From assembly GCA_021647585.1 (NCBI GenBank), contig JAKIUK010000013.1, positions 6,798 through 70,797 on the forward strand: 64,000 bases of DNA, written 5' to 3'. The DNA is from Methylococcaceae bacterium. Lineage in GTDB: Bacteria; Pseudomonadota; Gammaproteobacteria; Methylococcales; Methylomonadaceae. This document shows positions 10,060 through 17,666 of the stretch, piece by piece (position 1 is the first letter of the stretch; the number at the start of each line of letters is the position of its first letter). The notes under the pieces are model-generated. The model searched no databases, was not told where the DNA came from, and was given only the letters and a program-made list of their open reading frames with translations. Both the position numbers and the translations under genes were made by a program.

Positions 10060-10075
10060 AGCAACAATTAGACCA
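10060..10075 (-). promoter_or_regulatory. Sigma-54 (RpoN) promoter of fleSR
   Basis: Read on the minus strand the site is TGGTCTAATTGTTGCT. It has the invariant GG (10074-10073) and GC (10062-10061) exactly 10 bp apart, plus TTGC-T at -12, compared with consensus TGGCAC-N5-TTGCA. Transcription would begin near 10050, about 25 bp before the fleS ATG at 10024. FleQ, encoded directly upstream, is the expected activator. Confidence 0.75.
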
Positions 10076-10179
10076 AATTTATTTATTAATTAATTTCAAC
10101 TGGTTACACAACAAAAGACAAAATTTTGACTTTACAATTAACTTGGAAAATAAAATCAGTGATGATATAAAAGCTGTTA

Positions 10180-11616
10180 TTACGATAACTCATACTTGCG
10201 CAATTTTTCAACTAGCGTAGTTCGCCGCATATTCAGTAATTTTGCAGCATGAGCAACTACACCATTACATTCATCAAGAGCCTGCTGAATTAAATTAACT
10301 TCCATATCATTTAAATATTCCTTTAAATCCATTCCTTTCTCTGGCAACTGAGAAACCGTTGATATTGATTCAGCAGACAATTCTAATGACTCATCAACGA
10401 TCTGGGTTTCATTTTCAGTCTCGAAACTATCAAGTTCAATTTCTTCTAATTCAATATTTTCTGGTATTGCATAGCCCTGAAATTTTTCGGGTAAATCAAT
10501 CGCATCTATAATAGCATTTGGGTGTGTTATCGCCAGTCTTTCAATAAAATTTGATAATTCACGTACATTTCCAGGCCAGGGATGTTGCATTATTAGAGCC
10601 AGTGCTTTGACAGTAAACTGAACCGTCTCTCTTTTTTCCTTCTCCATACGTCTGGTCAAGTCACTAACAAGCAAAGGAATGTCTTCCGTTCTTTCTCTCA
10701 GTGAGGGTAGTTCAATAGGAAAAACATTTAATCGATAAAACAAATCCTCCCTAAAACGTTTTTCCTTGATTTCATGTTCAAGATCTCTGTGAGTTGCCGC
10801 AACAATTCTGACATCACAGATAATTGTTTTATTACTCCCTACACGTTCAAAGCTACGTTCCTGAAGTACCCGTAGCAATTTAACTTGCATTTGCATTGGC
10901 ATATCACCTATCTCATCAAGAAACAATGTGCCTCCTTCTGCCATTTCGAAACGCCCTTGTCTCGCGGTTAATGCACCGGTAAAAGCACCCTTTTCATGCC
11001 CAAACAGTTCACTTTCCAGTAATTCACCGGGTATTGCACCACAATTAACTGGCACAAAAGGTTTTTCTTTCCTGTCGGAAGTACGATGTATAGCTTGGGC
11101 TACAACTTCTTTGCCGGTTCCTGATTCCCCTAAAACAAGTACCGTAGCTCGTGACCCTGCAACTTGATCGATTAATTCTCTTATCTGTTTAATACACTGG
11201 CTTTTTCCTGCCAAACCTTTATTTGTCATTGCTTTATTCGCTTTCACAACAGGCTTTTTAGAGTTGGGGATTTTTTTTAAAGTCTCTATAAAAACAGGAT
11301 AACTGCAAGGCCATTCCTGACATTGAGTAACCATTTTCTGAATGGCTGTTGGAATTTGTAAAAATGTGCCTTTGTCTATTAGAAAAAAAACAGGTTGGTC
11401 AGATATTCTATCTAAAACATCTCTCGTCATTGTTGCTTGTTTTTCACAGCCATTACCAATAAAGACTGCACAGACATGTTCCAGATTGTTTAACAATGAC
11501 AGATAGTCGGAGGAATTTGCTATGGAAACCTGATATTCCAAAAAAGTCAGTACAATTTTAAGTTGCTGGATTCTGGTTCCATTATCATCAATTAACAAAA
11601 TTTGCGGCAAAGCCAT
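10180..11616 (-). CDS. fleQ: Flagellar master regulator FleQ (FlrA-like, sigma-54 activator)
   Basis: Top-level activator of flagellar genes; in Pseudomonas it also binds c-di-GMP and switches between motility and biofilm genes. The 478-residue product has a degenerate receiver-like N-terminal domain (ILLIDDNGTRIQQL; an Asn/Gly-rich acidic pocket and no canonical phospho-Asp region), an AAA+ domain with Walker A GESGTGKE (163-170), the GAFTGA loop and LFLDEIGD, an acidic linker (about 385-425), and a C-terminal Fis-type helix-turn-helix (AKLLNMRRTTLVEKLRKY). It is transcribed toward fleSR. A PilZ gene at 13,896 gives a second c-di-GMP link nearby. Confidence 0.93.
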   Translation of the reverse strand: MALPQILLIDDNGTRIQQLKIVLTFLEYQVSIANSSDYLSLLNNLEHVCAVFIGNGCEKQATMTRDVLDRISDQPVFFLIDKGTFLQIPTAIQKMVTQCQEWPCSYPVFIETLKKIPNSKKPVVKANKAMTNKGLAGKSQCIKQIRELIDQVAGSRATVLVLGESGTGKEVVAQAIHRTSDRKEKPFVPVNCGAIPGELLESELFGHEKGAFTGALTARQGRFEMAEGGTLFLDEIGDMPMQMQVKLLRVLQERSFERVGSNKTIICDVRIVAATHRDLEHEIKEKRFREDLFYRLNVFPIELPSLRERTEDIPLLVSDLTRRMEKEKRETVQFTVKALALIMQHPWPGNVRELSNFIERLAITHPNAIIDAIDLPEKFQGYAIPENIELEEIELDSFETENETQIVDESLELSAESISTVSQLPEKGMDLKEYLNDMEVNLIQQALDECNGVVAHAAKLLNMRRTTLVEKLRKYELS

Positions 11617-11864
11617 GTGGATACTCTCTTTCCTAAACTATCAAACATATAAATACAGGACATGCCACAAAAATTAATGACAGTCCTATAATAATAGCAT
11701 CTCCATAAAGTTATGCATTGAATCGCCTAATATTAAAAAATTAATTTTATTTCAATCTCTTGTGAATACTTCCTAATGTTATTTAAACCCATATTTATAC
11801 CCTTTAGATATTTTAATTTTACATCAGGACTTGACAAAAATTTCACAACATAGAAACTAGGCAC

Positions 11865-13160
11865 TTGTTAAATAAACTCGGGCCCTTTTCTTTGAACGAC
11901 ATATCTCTCAATATACTATTTGGTATACTTGTTGCTTTGTTAATTCTTTCTGCTTTTTTTTCTGGTTCTGAAACAGCATTAATGACATTAAATCGTTACC
12001 GTTTACAGCATCTGGTTAAACAAAAACATAGAGGTGCTATTAAAGCCCATAAATTATTACAACGTCCTGACCGTTTGATGGGTTTAATTCTATTAGGTAA
12101 TAATTTTGTAAATATTGCTGCCTCTTCCCTGGCTACTATCATTGCGATTCGATTAATTGATGAAGGTATCGTAAATCTTAGTCAAGAGGAAATTATCCTT
12201 GCTTCAACAACAATGTTGACTCTTGCTGTTCTTATTTTTTCAGAAGTGACACCGAAAACTTTAGCAGCACTTAAACCCGAAGTTCTTGCATATCCTGCAG
12301 CCTGGGTTTATACACCACTGTTAAAACTGCTTTACCCTTTTGTCTGGGTGGTTAATTTAATTTCCAACATGTTATTAAGAATAGTCGGTGTAAACGCGTC
12401 CAAAAGCAGACAAGACAGCCTTAACAAAGAAGAATTAAAAAGCATAGTCTCTGACGCTAAAAACTTAATGCCGGCACGTTACCAAAACATGCTGTTAGGC
12501 ATTCTGGATCTTGAGTCTGCATCCGTTGAAGACATTATGACACCACGTAATGAAATCATTGGTATCGATTTAGAAGACCCTATGGATTCAATTATCCAGC
12601 AAATAAAAAACACGCCACATACACGCCTCCCCATCTATAAAAAGAGTATAGACCGGATCATAGGCTTTCTACATTTAAGAACCGTCATTTCTTTAATTCA
12701 CCGCACAGACTTTGATAAACAAAGTATTACTGACAACCTACTCAAACCTTTCTTTATTCCCGAGAGCACACCACTACACAAACAAATACAAAGTTTTAAA
12801 TCTGAACAACTACGTATTGGTTTAGTGGTCGATGAATACGGTGATGTTCAGGGCTTAGTGACACTTGATGATCTTCTGCAAGTCATAGTTGGCGAACTGG
12901 TCACTGAAGAAGCCGATGTTAAAGAACAAAAAGATGGCAGTTATATAGTAGATAGTAGTGTCACCATACGTGAGCTCAACCGTATCACCCAATGGTCTTT
13001 ACCCACTAAAGGACCAAAAACACTCAACGGCCTCATCATTGAATACATGGAAACTATTCCAGAAGCAGGCACCAGTATTAATCTACACGGGTACCGCCTT
13101 GAAATAATTAAACGTGATGAAAACACCATAAAACTGGTTAAATTTTATCCAGAGGAATAG
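11865..13160 (+). CDS. CNNM/CorC family membrane protein with CBS pair (YfjD-like)
   Basis: Inner-membrane protein of the CNNM (DUF21) family, implicated in Mg2+/Co2+ efflux. N-terminal DUF21 domain: several transmembrane helices with the motif FFSGSETALMTLNRYRL and GNNFVNIAAS. Then a pair of CBS domains (EDIMTPRNEIIGID; LVVDEYGDVQGLVTLDDLL) and a C-terminal CorC_HlyC domain (SVTIRELNR, GTSINLHGYRLEI). At 431 residues it is close in length and motif order to E. coli YfjD. There is no in-frame ATG near the start; TTG at 11865 or 11892 must be used, so the start is uncertain by 9 codons. Transport function is family-level inference. Confidence 0.88.
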   Translation: MLNKLGPFSLNDISLNILFGILVALLILSAFFSGSETALMTLNRYRLQHLVKQKHRGAIKAHKLLQRPDRLMGLILLGNNFVNIAASSLATIIAIRLIDEGIVNLSQEEIILASTTMLTLAVLIFSEVTPKTLAALKPEVLAYPAAWVYTPLLKLLYPFVWVVNLISNMLLRIVGVNASKSRQDSLNKEELKSIVSDAKNLMPARYQNMLLGILDLESASVEDIMTPRNEIIGIDLEDPMDSIIQQIKNTPHTRLPIYKKSIDRIIGFLHLRTVISLIHRTDFDKQSITDNLLKPFFIPESTPLHKQIQSFKSEQLRIGLVVDEYGDVQGLVTLDDLLQVIVGELVTEEADVKEQKDGSYIVDSSVTIRELNRITQWSLPTKGPKTLNGLIIEYMETIPEAGTSINLHGYRLEIIKRDENTIKLVKFYPEE

Positions 13161-13258
13161 TTTTATTTAAACCACTTATCAAAAAAAGAGTTTTTCTCCA
13201 ACAAGCTTGTTTATTACGTCTATACTATTAGCCTAAGCGAGTCATTTATACGAGAACA

Positions 13259-13894
13259 ATGGCAAAATTCACGATTTACTTTAAAGAAAAAGCAATTCAA
13301 TCCCAATTATTCGATGTGGGTATTATCCATATTGGTCGTGATGAAACAAATGATTTAATCATTGATAACCTGGCTATTGCTCCAGCACATGCAGTCGTTA
13401 TTATGAAAGCTGATAGTTGCATAATTAAACAACTCAATGATGATTTCCCTGTAACTGTTAATAATGAAAAATGCAAGGAATCTTTACTTCAAAATAACGA
13501 TGTTATAGCGATGGGTAAACATACCATTGTGTTTAATACAACTGAGTCTGTTGCTCCCATTGAAAACGTCAGATCAACAAATTCTGATGTCGATTTCCTT
13601 AATGAAAAACTGGAAGAAAAAGTTAAAATTCCTGATGCCAATCTACAGGTAATGACTGGCCAAAATATTGGCCGCGTACTTCCATTAAAAAAATCCATGA
13701 CCCGTTTTGGTCATAGTGGTTCAGGTGTTGTTATAATTTCAAGACGAAAAGAAGGTTACTTTATCTCCACACTTGAAGGCGATGCAAACATAAGTATTAA
13801 CCAACAACCTTTAGGTGATAAAACAATTCATCTAAAGAATAATGACATTGTCAGTATTGACACCATTACCATGCAATTTTTTCTTGACAGCTGA
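13259..13894 (+). CDS. FHA-domain protein
   Basis: Forkhead-associated domain proteins bind phosphothreonine peptides. Residues 1-100 show the FHA core: GIIHIGRDETNDLIIDN (the Gly-Arg of the phosphopeptide loop), AIAPAHAVVIM in place of the usual S-x-x-H, and VNNEKCKESLLQNNDVIAMGKHTI. A second, more degenerate FHA-like half follows (about 125-210: GQNIGRVLPLKKSMTRFGHSG, INQQPLGDKTIHLKNNDIVSI). No kinase gene is adjacent. A PilZ gene starts one base after the stop, so the two are almost certainly co-transcribed. Role unknown. Confidence 0.85.
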   Translation: MAKFTIYFKEKAIQSQLFDVGIIHIGRDETNDLIIDNLAIAPAHAVVIMKADSCIIKQLNDDFPVTVNNEKCKESLLQNNDVIAMGKHTIVFNTTESVAPIENVRSTNSDVDFLNEKLEEKVKIPDANLQVMTGQNIGRVLPLKKSMTRFGHSGSGVVIISRRKEGYFISTLEGDANISINQQPLGDKTIHLKNNDIVSIDTITMQFFLDS

Positions 13895-13895
13895 T

Positions 13896-14273
13896 ATGAC
13901 AGATTTAACTAATGACAAACGTCATTTTCATCGTATTTTCTATAATTCTGAAGCTACTTTTAGTAACGGATCAAACATCATTCCTTGTAAAATTGTTGAT
14001 ATTTCTTTAAAGGGTTGCCTGTTACGGTTCGATACTCCATGGGTAGAACCCATTGAAAGCTTATACACGCTAGGGTTGCAACTATCTGATGAAATAAGCA
14101 TCACCATGGAAATCAGTGTCACACATGTTATAGGTAATGATGCCGGATTTAAATGCGAGCATATTGACATAGACAGCATTTCACAATTACGCCGCTTAGT
14201 TGAACTTAATCTTGGCGATAGTGAATTGCTTGAAAGAGATTTACTTGCACTTACCGATATAAAAGAACAATAA
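13896..14273 (+). CDS. PilZ-domain protein (probable c-di-GMP receptor)
   Basis: The product of the ATG at 13896 (125 residues) carries both PilZ signatures: an N-terminal Arg-rich motif (KRHFHRIFYNSEATF, equivalent to R-x-x-x-R) and D-I-S-x-K-G (CKIVDISLKGCLL, equivalent to D/N-x-S-x-x-G), the residues that wrap c-di-GMP. The reading frame is open further upstream (13842), but that would overlap the FHA gene and add an unlikely hydrophobic leader. The stop of the FHA gene and this start are one base apart. Closeness to fleQ suggests, without proving, a role in motility control. Confidence 0.88.
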   Translation: MTDLTNDKRHFHRIFYNSEATFSNGSNIIPCKIVDISLKGCLLRFDTPWVEPIESLYTLGLQLSDEISITMEISVTHVIGNDAGFKCEHIDIDSISQLRRLVELNLGDSELLERDLLALTDIKEQ

Positions 14274-14420
14274 GAACCTGTTCAAATTCTTTTGTACCGC
14301 TACACCTTTTGCGGTTGCTCAGGACTTGAAATATAGACAATCCTTATCACTCTTTTTTGTACTCGCCCCCTTCCACAACAGACAACATTGTATGAACTGT
14401 TCTCACAAGTCATTTAAAAT

Positions 14421-14447
14421 ATTCGAAATATTCGAAATATTCGAAAT
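14421..14447. repeat. Short tandem repeat, 9-bp unit x3
   Basis: Three perfect copies of attcgaaat run directly into a fourth, diverging copy (attcggggt) that begins the adjacent palindrome-ended repeat. It looks like local amplification of the leader sequence seen before other copies of that repeat. Confidence 0.8.
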
Positions 14448-14451
14448 ATTC

Positions 14452-14510
14452 GGGGTCAGAGTAAAATAAACCTGCTATCTTTGGTGAAACATAATTATTA
14501 CTCTGACCCT
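14452..14510 (+). repeat. Palindrome-ended repeat A, copy 1
   Basis: About 59 bp whose ends are an inverted repeat (GGGTCAGAGTAA and TTACTCTGACCC) around the core AATAAACCTGCTATCTTTGG. Three more copies lie within 2.3 kb, all in this orientation. Ends of this type are common around REP-associated (IS200-like) transposases, but no such transposase gene is in the window. Confidence 0.85.
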
Positions 14511-14536
14511 TATTATTTGGTCAATATTTGTCATAC

Positions 14537-15124
14537 TCATTTGATATCTTCTTTATTACGAAATTGAAAATGGATGATTCTAAAATTTTTTACCCACCAA
14601 TAATTTGAAGCAGTAAAATATGATATTCCAATTGCCCCGCCCCCACCGTACAGAACCTGCCAACCGATTGACTCATGAATACATTGACGTCTGCAATTTG
14701 GGTCCTCAGGCAGAGCAAAAAAATAAAATACCAGACAAAAACTTACCTGTAAGACTAATAATAAAATAAGCCTTAAATATCTTTTTACTCTATTGTCAGC
14801 GAGTAATGTTGTAACAAACTTATCTTCGTAAGATCTTTCTTTAGCATAAATGACTATGTAATAAGGCATAACCAGCCAGTAGTACGAAAATAGTAATTTT
14901 GTTGTAAATGGAATAAAAGATCTTTCTACCCAGGTATTTATTGAAGGAATAAGACTTGAGGTTGTTTCAGTTATTACTGTTAAAATAGGAAATGACTGAA
15001 AAATATCTTCTGGACTGTTGACAATCATTAACACCAAGGTCAGTGGTAACCAGAATTTTGGTTTTCGTATAAGCTGGTCACGTCCTATTTCCTGCCAAAT
15101 TTTGGGGTCTGATGGAATATACAT
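14537..15124 (-). CDS. Hypothetical multi-pass membrane protein
   Basis: I do not recognise the 195-residue product. It has four likely transmembrane segments, around residues 25-38, 80-95, 117-137 and 155-172, separated by charged loops, with a short Cys pair (NCRRQC, near 143-148) between the third and fourth. It is flanked by repeat-A copies on both sides and lies in an AT-rich patch unlike the neighbouring housekeeping genes. It may be an acquired gene; expression is unproven. Confidence 0.5.
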   Translation of the reverse strand: MYIPSDPKIWQEIGRDQLIRKPKFWLPLTLVLMIVNSPEDIFQSFPILTVITETTSSLIPSINTWVERSFIPFTTKLLFSYYWLVMPYYIVIYAKERSYEDKFVTTLLADNRVKRYLRLILLLVLQVSFCLVFYFFALPEDPNCRRQCIHESIGWQVLYGGGGAIGISYFTASNYWWVKNFRIIHFQFRNKEDIK

Positions 15125-15160
15125 ATATGTTCTAAAATTTTTTGCTAAAAAAATGTTTGT

Positions 15161-15216
15161 TCAAGAGTAAAATAAACCTGCCATCTTTGGTGAAACATAA
15201 TTATTACTCTGACCCT
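15161..15216 (+). repeat. Palindrome-ended repeat A, copy 2
   Basis: Same core as copy 1 with one C for T change (CTGCCATCTTTGG). The left end is degenerate (caagagtaa in place of gtcagagtaa) and the right end is intact. Confidence 0.8.
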
Positions 15217-15272
15217 TATTATTCAATTACCAATTTTTGTTTGAATTAATATATTTCTTTCTTGAGTATTCA

Positions 15273-15653
15273 TTATTTATACCTTACATAGAAATTTGTT
15301 AAAAAAAATGAAAATGCATATAAAATAACTGACTTAAAAATATATTCAATAATTCTTATAATTCTTGCCAACGTATTTGTTTCTAAAATAAATCTATCAA
15401 TTCTTGATATTTCTTCAACTAAATCTGATGTCGCTTTTACAAACAAATCAACTTTACTTTTATCTGCAACATTTTTAAAACTGTAATCATAATATTCTTT
15501 TATCACAATAATTTTATTTTTCCTAATAAATTCAGACAACATATTATTAGCTATATTAAAAATAAATAATATTACAAATACTTTTATAACTATAGGTGAA
15601 AATATCTTAATATTATTTGAGACAGATGTGGGTTCAGGTCTTTCATTTTTCAT
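15273..15653 (-). CDS. Hypothetical membrane protein
   Basis: Unrecognised 126-residue product with two hydrophobic segments, about residues 22-40 (IVIKVFVILFIFNIANNML) and 100-120, separated by a charged, probably helical region. Very AT-rich, preceded by a simple repeat of catttt at about 15,645-15,670. It is bracketed by repeat-A copies 2 and 3. It could be a genuine small gene or degenerated DNA. Confidence 0.4.
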   Translation of the reverse strand: MKNERPEPTSVSNNIKIFSPIVIKVFVILFIFNIANNMLSEFIRKNKIIVIKEYYDYSFKNVADKSKVDLFVKATSDLVEEISRIDRFILETNTLARIIRIIEYIFKSVILYAFSFFLTNFYVRYK

Positions 15654-15705
15654 TTTTCATTTTTCATTTTATATTTCCTTAATATTCGTGGTCAGAGTAA
15701 TATTC

Positions 15706-15763
15706 GGGGTCAGAGTAAAATAAACCTGCCATCTTTGGTGAAACATAATTATTACTCTGACCC
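15706..15763 (+). repeat. Palindrome-ended repeat A, copy 3
   Basis: Full-length copy with both GGGTCAGAGTAA ends. It is preceded by a partial duplicate of its left end at about 15,689-15,700 (gtggtcagagtaa), which looks like a nested or abortive insertion. Confidence 0.85.
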
Positions 15764-15781
15764 TTAATATTTCGGTATTTC

Positions 15782-15894
15782 GGGGACAGACCACAATTAA
15801 TTAAGATATAATAGCGCATGCCTTCAATTTATCCGCTGAAAAAAAATCATTACGTTTAATTCAGAAAAAGTGAAATTAATCGTGGTCTGTCCCC
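15782..15894. repeat. Palindrome-ended repeat B, copy 1
   Basis: A 113-bp element with long imperfect terminal inverted repeats (GGGGACAGACCACAATTAAT at the left, its complement with CGTGGTCTGTCCCC at the right). A second copy lies at 17,376-17,489. The ends resemble sequences that flank REP-associated transposase genes, so it is probably a non-autonomous element. Confidence 0.85.
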
Positions 15895-15896
15895 TA

Positions 15897-16253
15897 TTAT
15901 TCTGTAAATTTTTGGCCTATGTTACTTTTTAAATAGCTAAATTGTTTGTTATTCATATTGAATCTAAATGAACGTTCTCCTTCCTTAGTTTCAAGATAAA
16001 GGTAATAGGAAGACCCCCTTCTGGCAGGTTTAAACCTGAGCAAGTTACCTTCGGTTTTTTCCATTTCTTCAAGAGTTAAGACTGGATTGAAAACCATATC
16101 ATTTAATTCATTATATAACCATGCTGAACTCATCATTACAATAGTTACAATGAAGATAGCCATAATCTCATGGAGTTTTCCAAAATTACGCCATGCTTGA
16201 GCAAAATCTTTCCAGTAAGCTGTCAAAAATAGAATTGGGTTTATTATTTTCAT
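15897..16253 (-). CDS. Hypothetical membrane-anchored protein
   Basis: Unrecognised product of about 118 residues with one clear transmembrane helix (HEIMAIFIVTIVMMSSAWLY, roughly residues 28-47) followed by a polar C-terminal domain (about 50-118). I prefer the ATG at 16253 over a TTG four codons upstream. The stop codon lies 3 bp from repeat B copy 1, so the element inserted at the very end of the gene or supplied its end. Confidence 0.5.
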   Translation of the reverse strand: MKIINPILFLTAYWKDFAQAWRNFGKLHEIMAIFIVTIVMMSSAWLYNELNDMVFNPVLTLEEMEKTEGNLLRFKPARRGSSYYLYLETKEGERSFRFNMNNKQFSYLKSNIGQKFTE

Positions 16254-16419
16254 TTTATAATTCAATTAAGTCAAGCAATCAGCTTGATTATAAAAACAAG
16301 AATAGCCAGTGTCAGGTCTCAGAATAATAGGAACAATAGAAGGAAAATAAGGAAGCTCTAAATGTCTGGTTTGAAAGTAAATTGATGATAAATTTAATAA
16401 AATTCGGCATAGTTTTTCC

Positions 16420-16611
16420 TTATATAAAAATGGTAAGGCATATAAATGTCATAGTAATAACACTTAATAGAAAATAAGTAATATATGTATCAGCTTTTTT
16501 TTCAGCTTCTTTTTTTGTCATTTTTGAATTTTTCTTAAAATAAAAAGACAATAAAAATACTAGCAAACCTCCAATTGTATAAAATATAGCTTGAGGTGTA
16601 TTAATATCCAT
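16420..16611 (-). CDS. Small hypothetical membrane protein
   Basis: 63-residue product with two hydrophobic helices (about 9-25 and 43-62) joined by a Lys-rich loop (KKNSKMTKKEAEKKADTY), giving a cytoplasmic loop under the positive-inside rule. The hairpin resembles small holin-like or toxin-like membrane proteins, but nothing specific identifies it. It lies in the repeat-rich accessory patch. Confidence 0.35.
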   Translation of the reverse strand: MDINTPQAIFYTIGGLLVFLLSFYFKKNSKMTKKEAEKKADTYITYFLLSVITMTFICLTIFI

Positions 16612-16704
16612 CTTAATGCCTTACCAAGTTAGAAATATTAGGAACAGGAAATGAGCTGTGTGGTCACGTCTTTCATTTTGCATTTTATATTTCCTGAAAT
16701 ATTC

Positions 16705-16762
16705 GAGGGCAAAGTAAAATAAACCGGCTATCTTTGGTGAAACATAATTATTACTCTGACCC
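16705..16762 (+). repeat. Palindrome-ended repeat A, copy 4
   Basis: The most diverged copy (gagggcaaagtaa at the left end, aaaccggcta in the core) with an intact right end. It is preceded by the same leader (tttatatttcctgaaatattcg) as copy 3, so the repeated unit is longer than the palindrome itself. Confidence 0.8.
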
Positions 16763-16775
16763 TTAATTTTTGGAT

Positions 16776-17080
16776 CTATGTTGAATAGAGTGGGTAATTT
16801 AATTTTAATATCCCACACAAAAAATAAATCATGTAAATGAGATTATGGGTATTTCGAAAACCTCTGGCTCTCCGTTTAGCCATTGGAATCTTATTGTTAA
16901 TACTTTCAAGAATAGCATTGGTAATATGTGTCTCAACAAAATTCACAATACCTGACAAATGAGCTTTTACAGTTTTGGTAAAGGCTGTATTTTGCTTTGC
17001 TCAACTTCTCTGCACCATTGCTCAATAAATGTTGTTGCAGACTGCTTGTCAAGCATGTCCCAAAGATCATTAAATAAGGC
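16776..17080 (-). pseudogene. Remnant of an ISL3-family transposase (C-terminal part, frameshifted)
   Basis: On the minus strand two frames together give the C-terminus of a transposase: first WDMLDKQSATTFIEQWCREV, then after a frameshift near 16,985 the segment with ETHITNAILESINNKI, RARGFRNTHNLIYMIYFLCG. The I-T-N-x-x-x-E-x-x-N-x-K-I and R-A-R-G-[FY]-R motifs are those of ISL3-type DDE transposases. No start or catalytic N-terminal half is present, so it is inactive. Confidence 0.7.
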
Positions 17081-17085
17081 TTTAA

Positions 17086-17651
17086 CCTAGAAAAATCAGT
17101 TGGCATACGGATTCTAGCACAAGCTCTTTATTCCACAGCACTTCACAGATAATTGTTCCTACATGATCTGCATTCAGTACATCCTTGTACTTTAAAAAAA
17201 TGCCCGCTTAACCGAATGGGTGAAGCTCAGATTTTTTTAAAACACTGTGAAACCAATATCTTGCACTATAATTTCGCGCCCTACTGATCTTTCTAGGTTA
17301 AAGCGATAGGCCTCCCCTAGCGTAGGGAAGAGTGTGATCAGTTTTGCCAAGGCACAATAGGGGACAGGCACAATAGGGGACAGACCACGATTAATTAAGA
17401 TATAATAGCCTATGCCTTCAATTTATCTGCTGAAAAAGAATCATTAAGTTGAATTCAGAAAAAGTGAAATTAATCGTGGTCTGTCCCCTATTACTCTATT
17501 ACTTTTTTAGCCTCACCCATTCGGTTAGGTGGGCATTTTTTTGAACCACATGGAGGTGGTGAATGCAGAAAAAGCAGGAGCATTTTTCTGTGAAGTTCTG
17601 TGGAATTAATGGGGTGTGCTAGAATCCGTGATCCAACTGATTTTTCTAGGA
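17086..17651. mobile_element. Degenerate element bounded by imperfect inverted arms of about 95 bp
   Basis: The left arm (17,086-17,180: CCTAGAAAAATCAGTTGGCA, then gattctagcacaagc, ttccacagcacttcacag) reappears inverted at 17,558-17,651. Between the arms, a segment at 17,209-17,277 (cgcttaacc, cactgtgaaaccaatat, tgcactata) and repeat B copy 2 are found. No intact gene lies inside. Related arm and internal sequences recur at 63,213-63,540. This is either a non-autonomous element or the ends of the IS whose transposase remnant adjoins it. Confidence 0.65.
17376..17489. repeat. Palindrome-ended repeat B, copy 2
   Basis: Nearly the same 114-bp sequence as copy 1, with GGGGACAGACCACGATTAAT at the left and its inverse at the right. 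It is preceded by a partial duplicate of its left end (aggggacaggcacaat, about 17,359). It sits inside the degenerate element 17,086-17,651. Confidence 0.85.
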
Positions 17652-17666
17652 TTATATCAATTGTTC

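Noticed and set aside
14452..16762. Repeat-A copies as integron attC sites (about 59 bp between small genes)
   Set aside because: The copies are nearly identical to each other rather than variable, and I see no GTTRRRY / RYYYAAC core sites; no integrase gene is present. REP-like repeats fit better.
16621..16818. 65-residue minus-strand frame
   Set aside because: It is made largely of repeat-A sequence and transposase debris and has no ribosome site.
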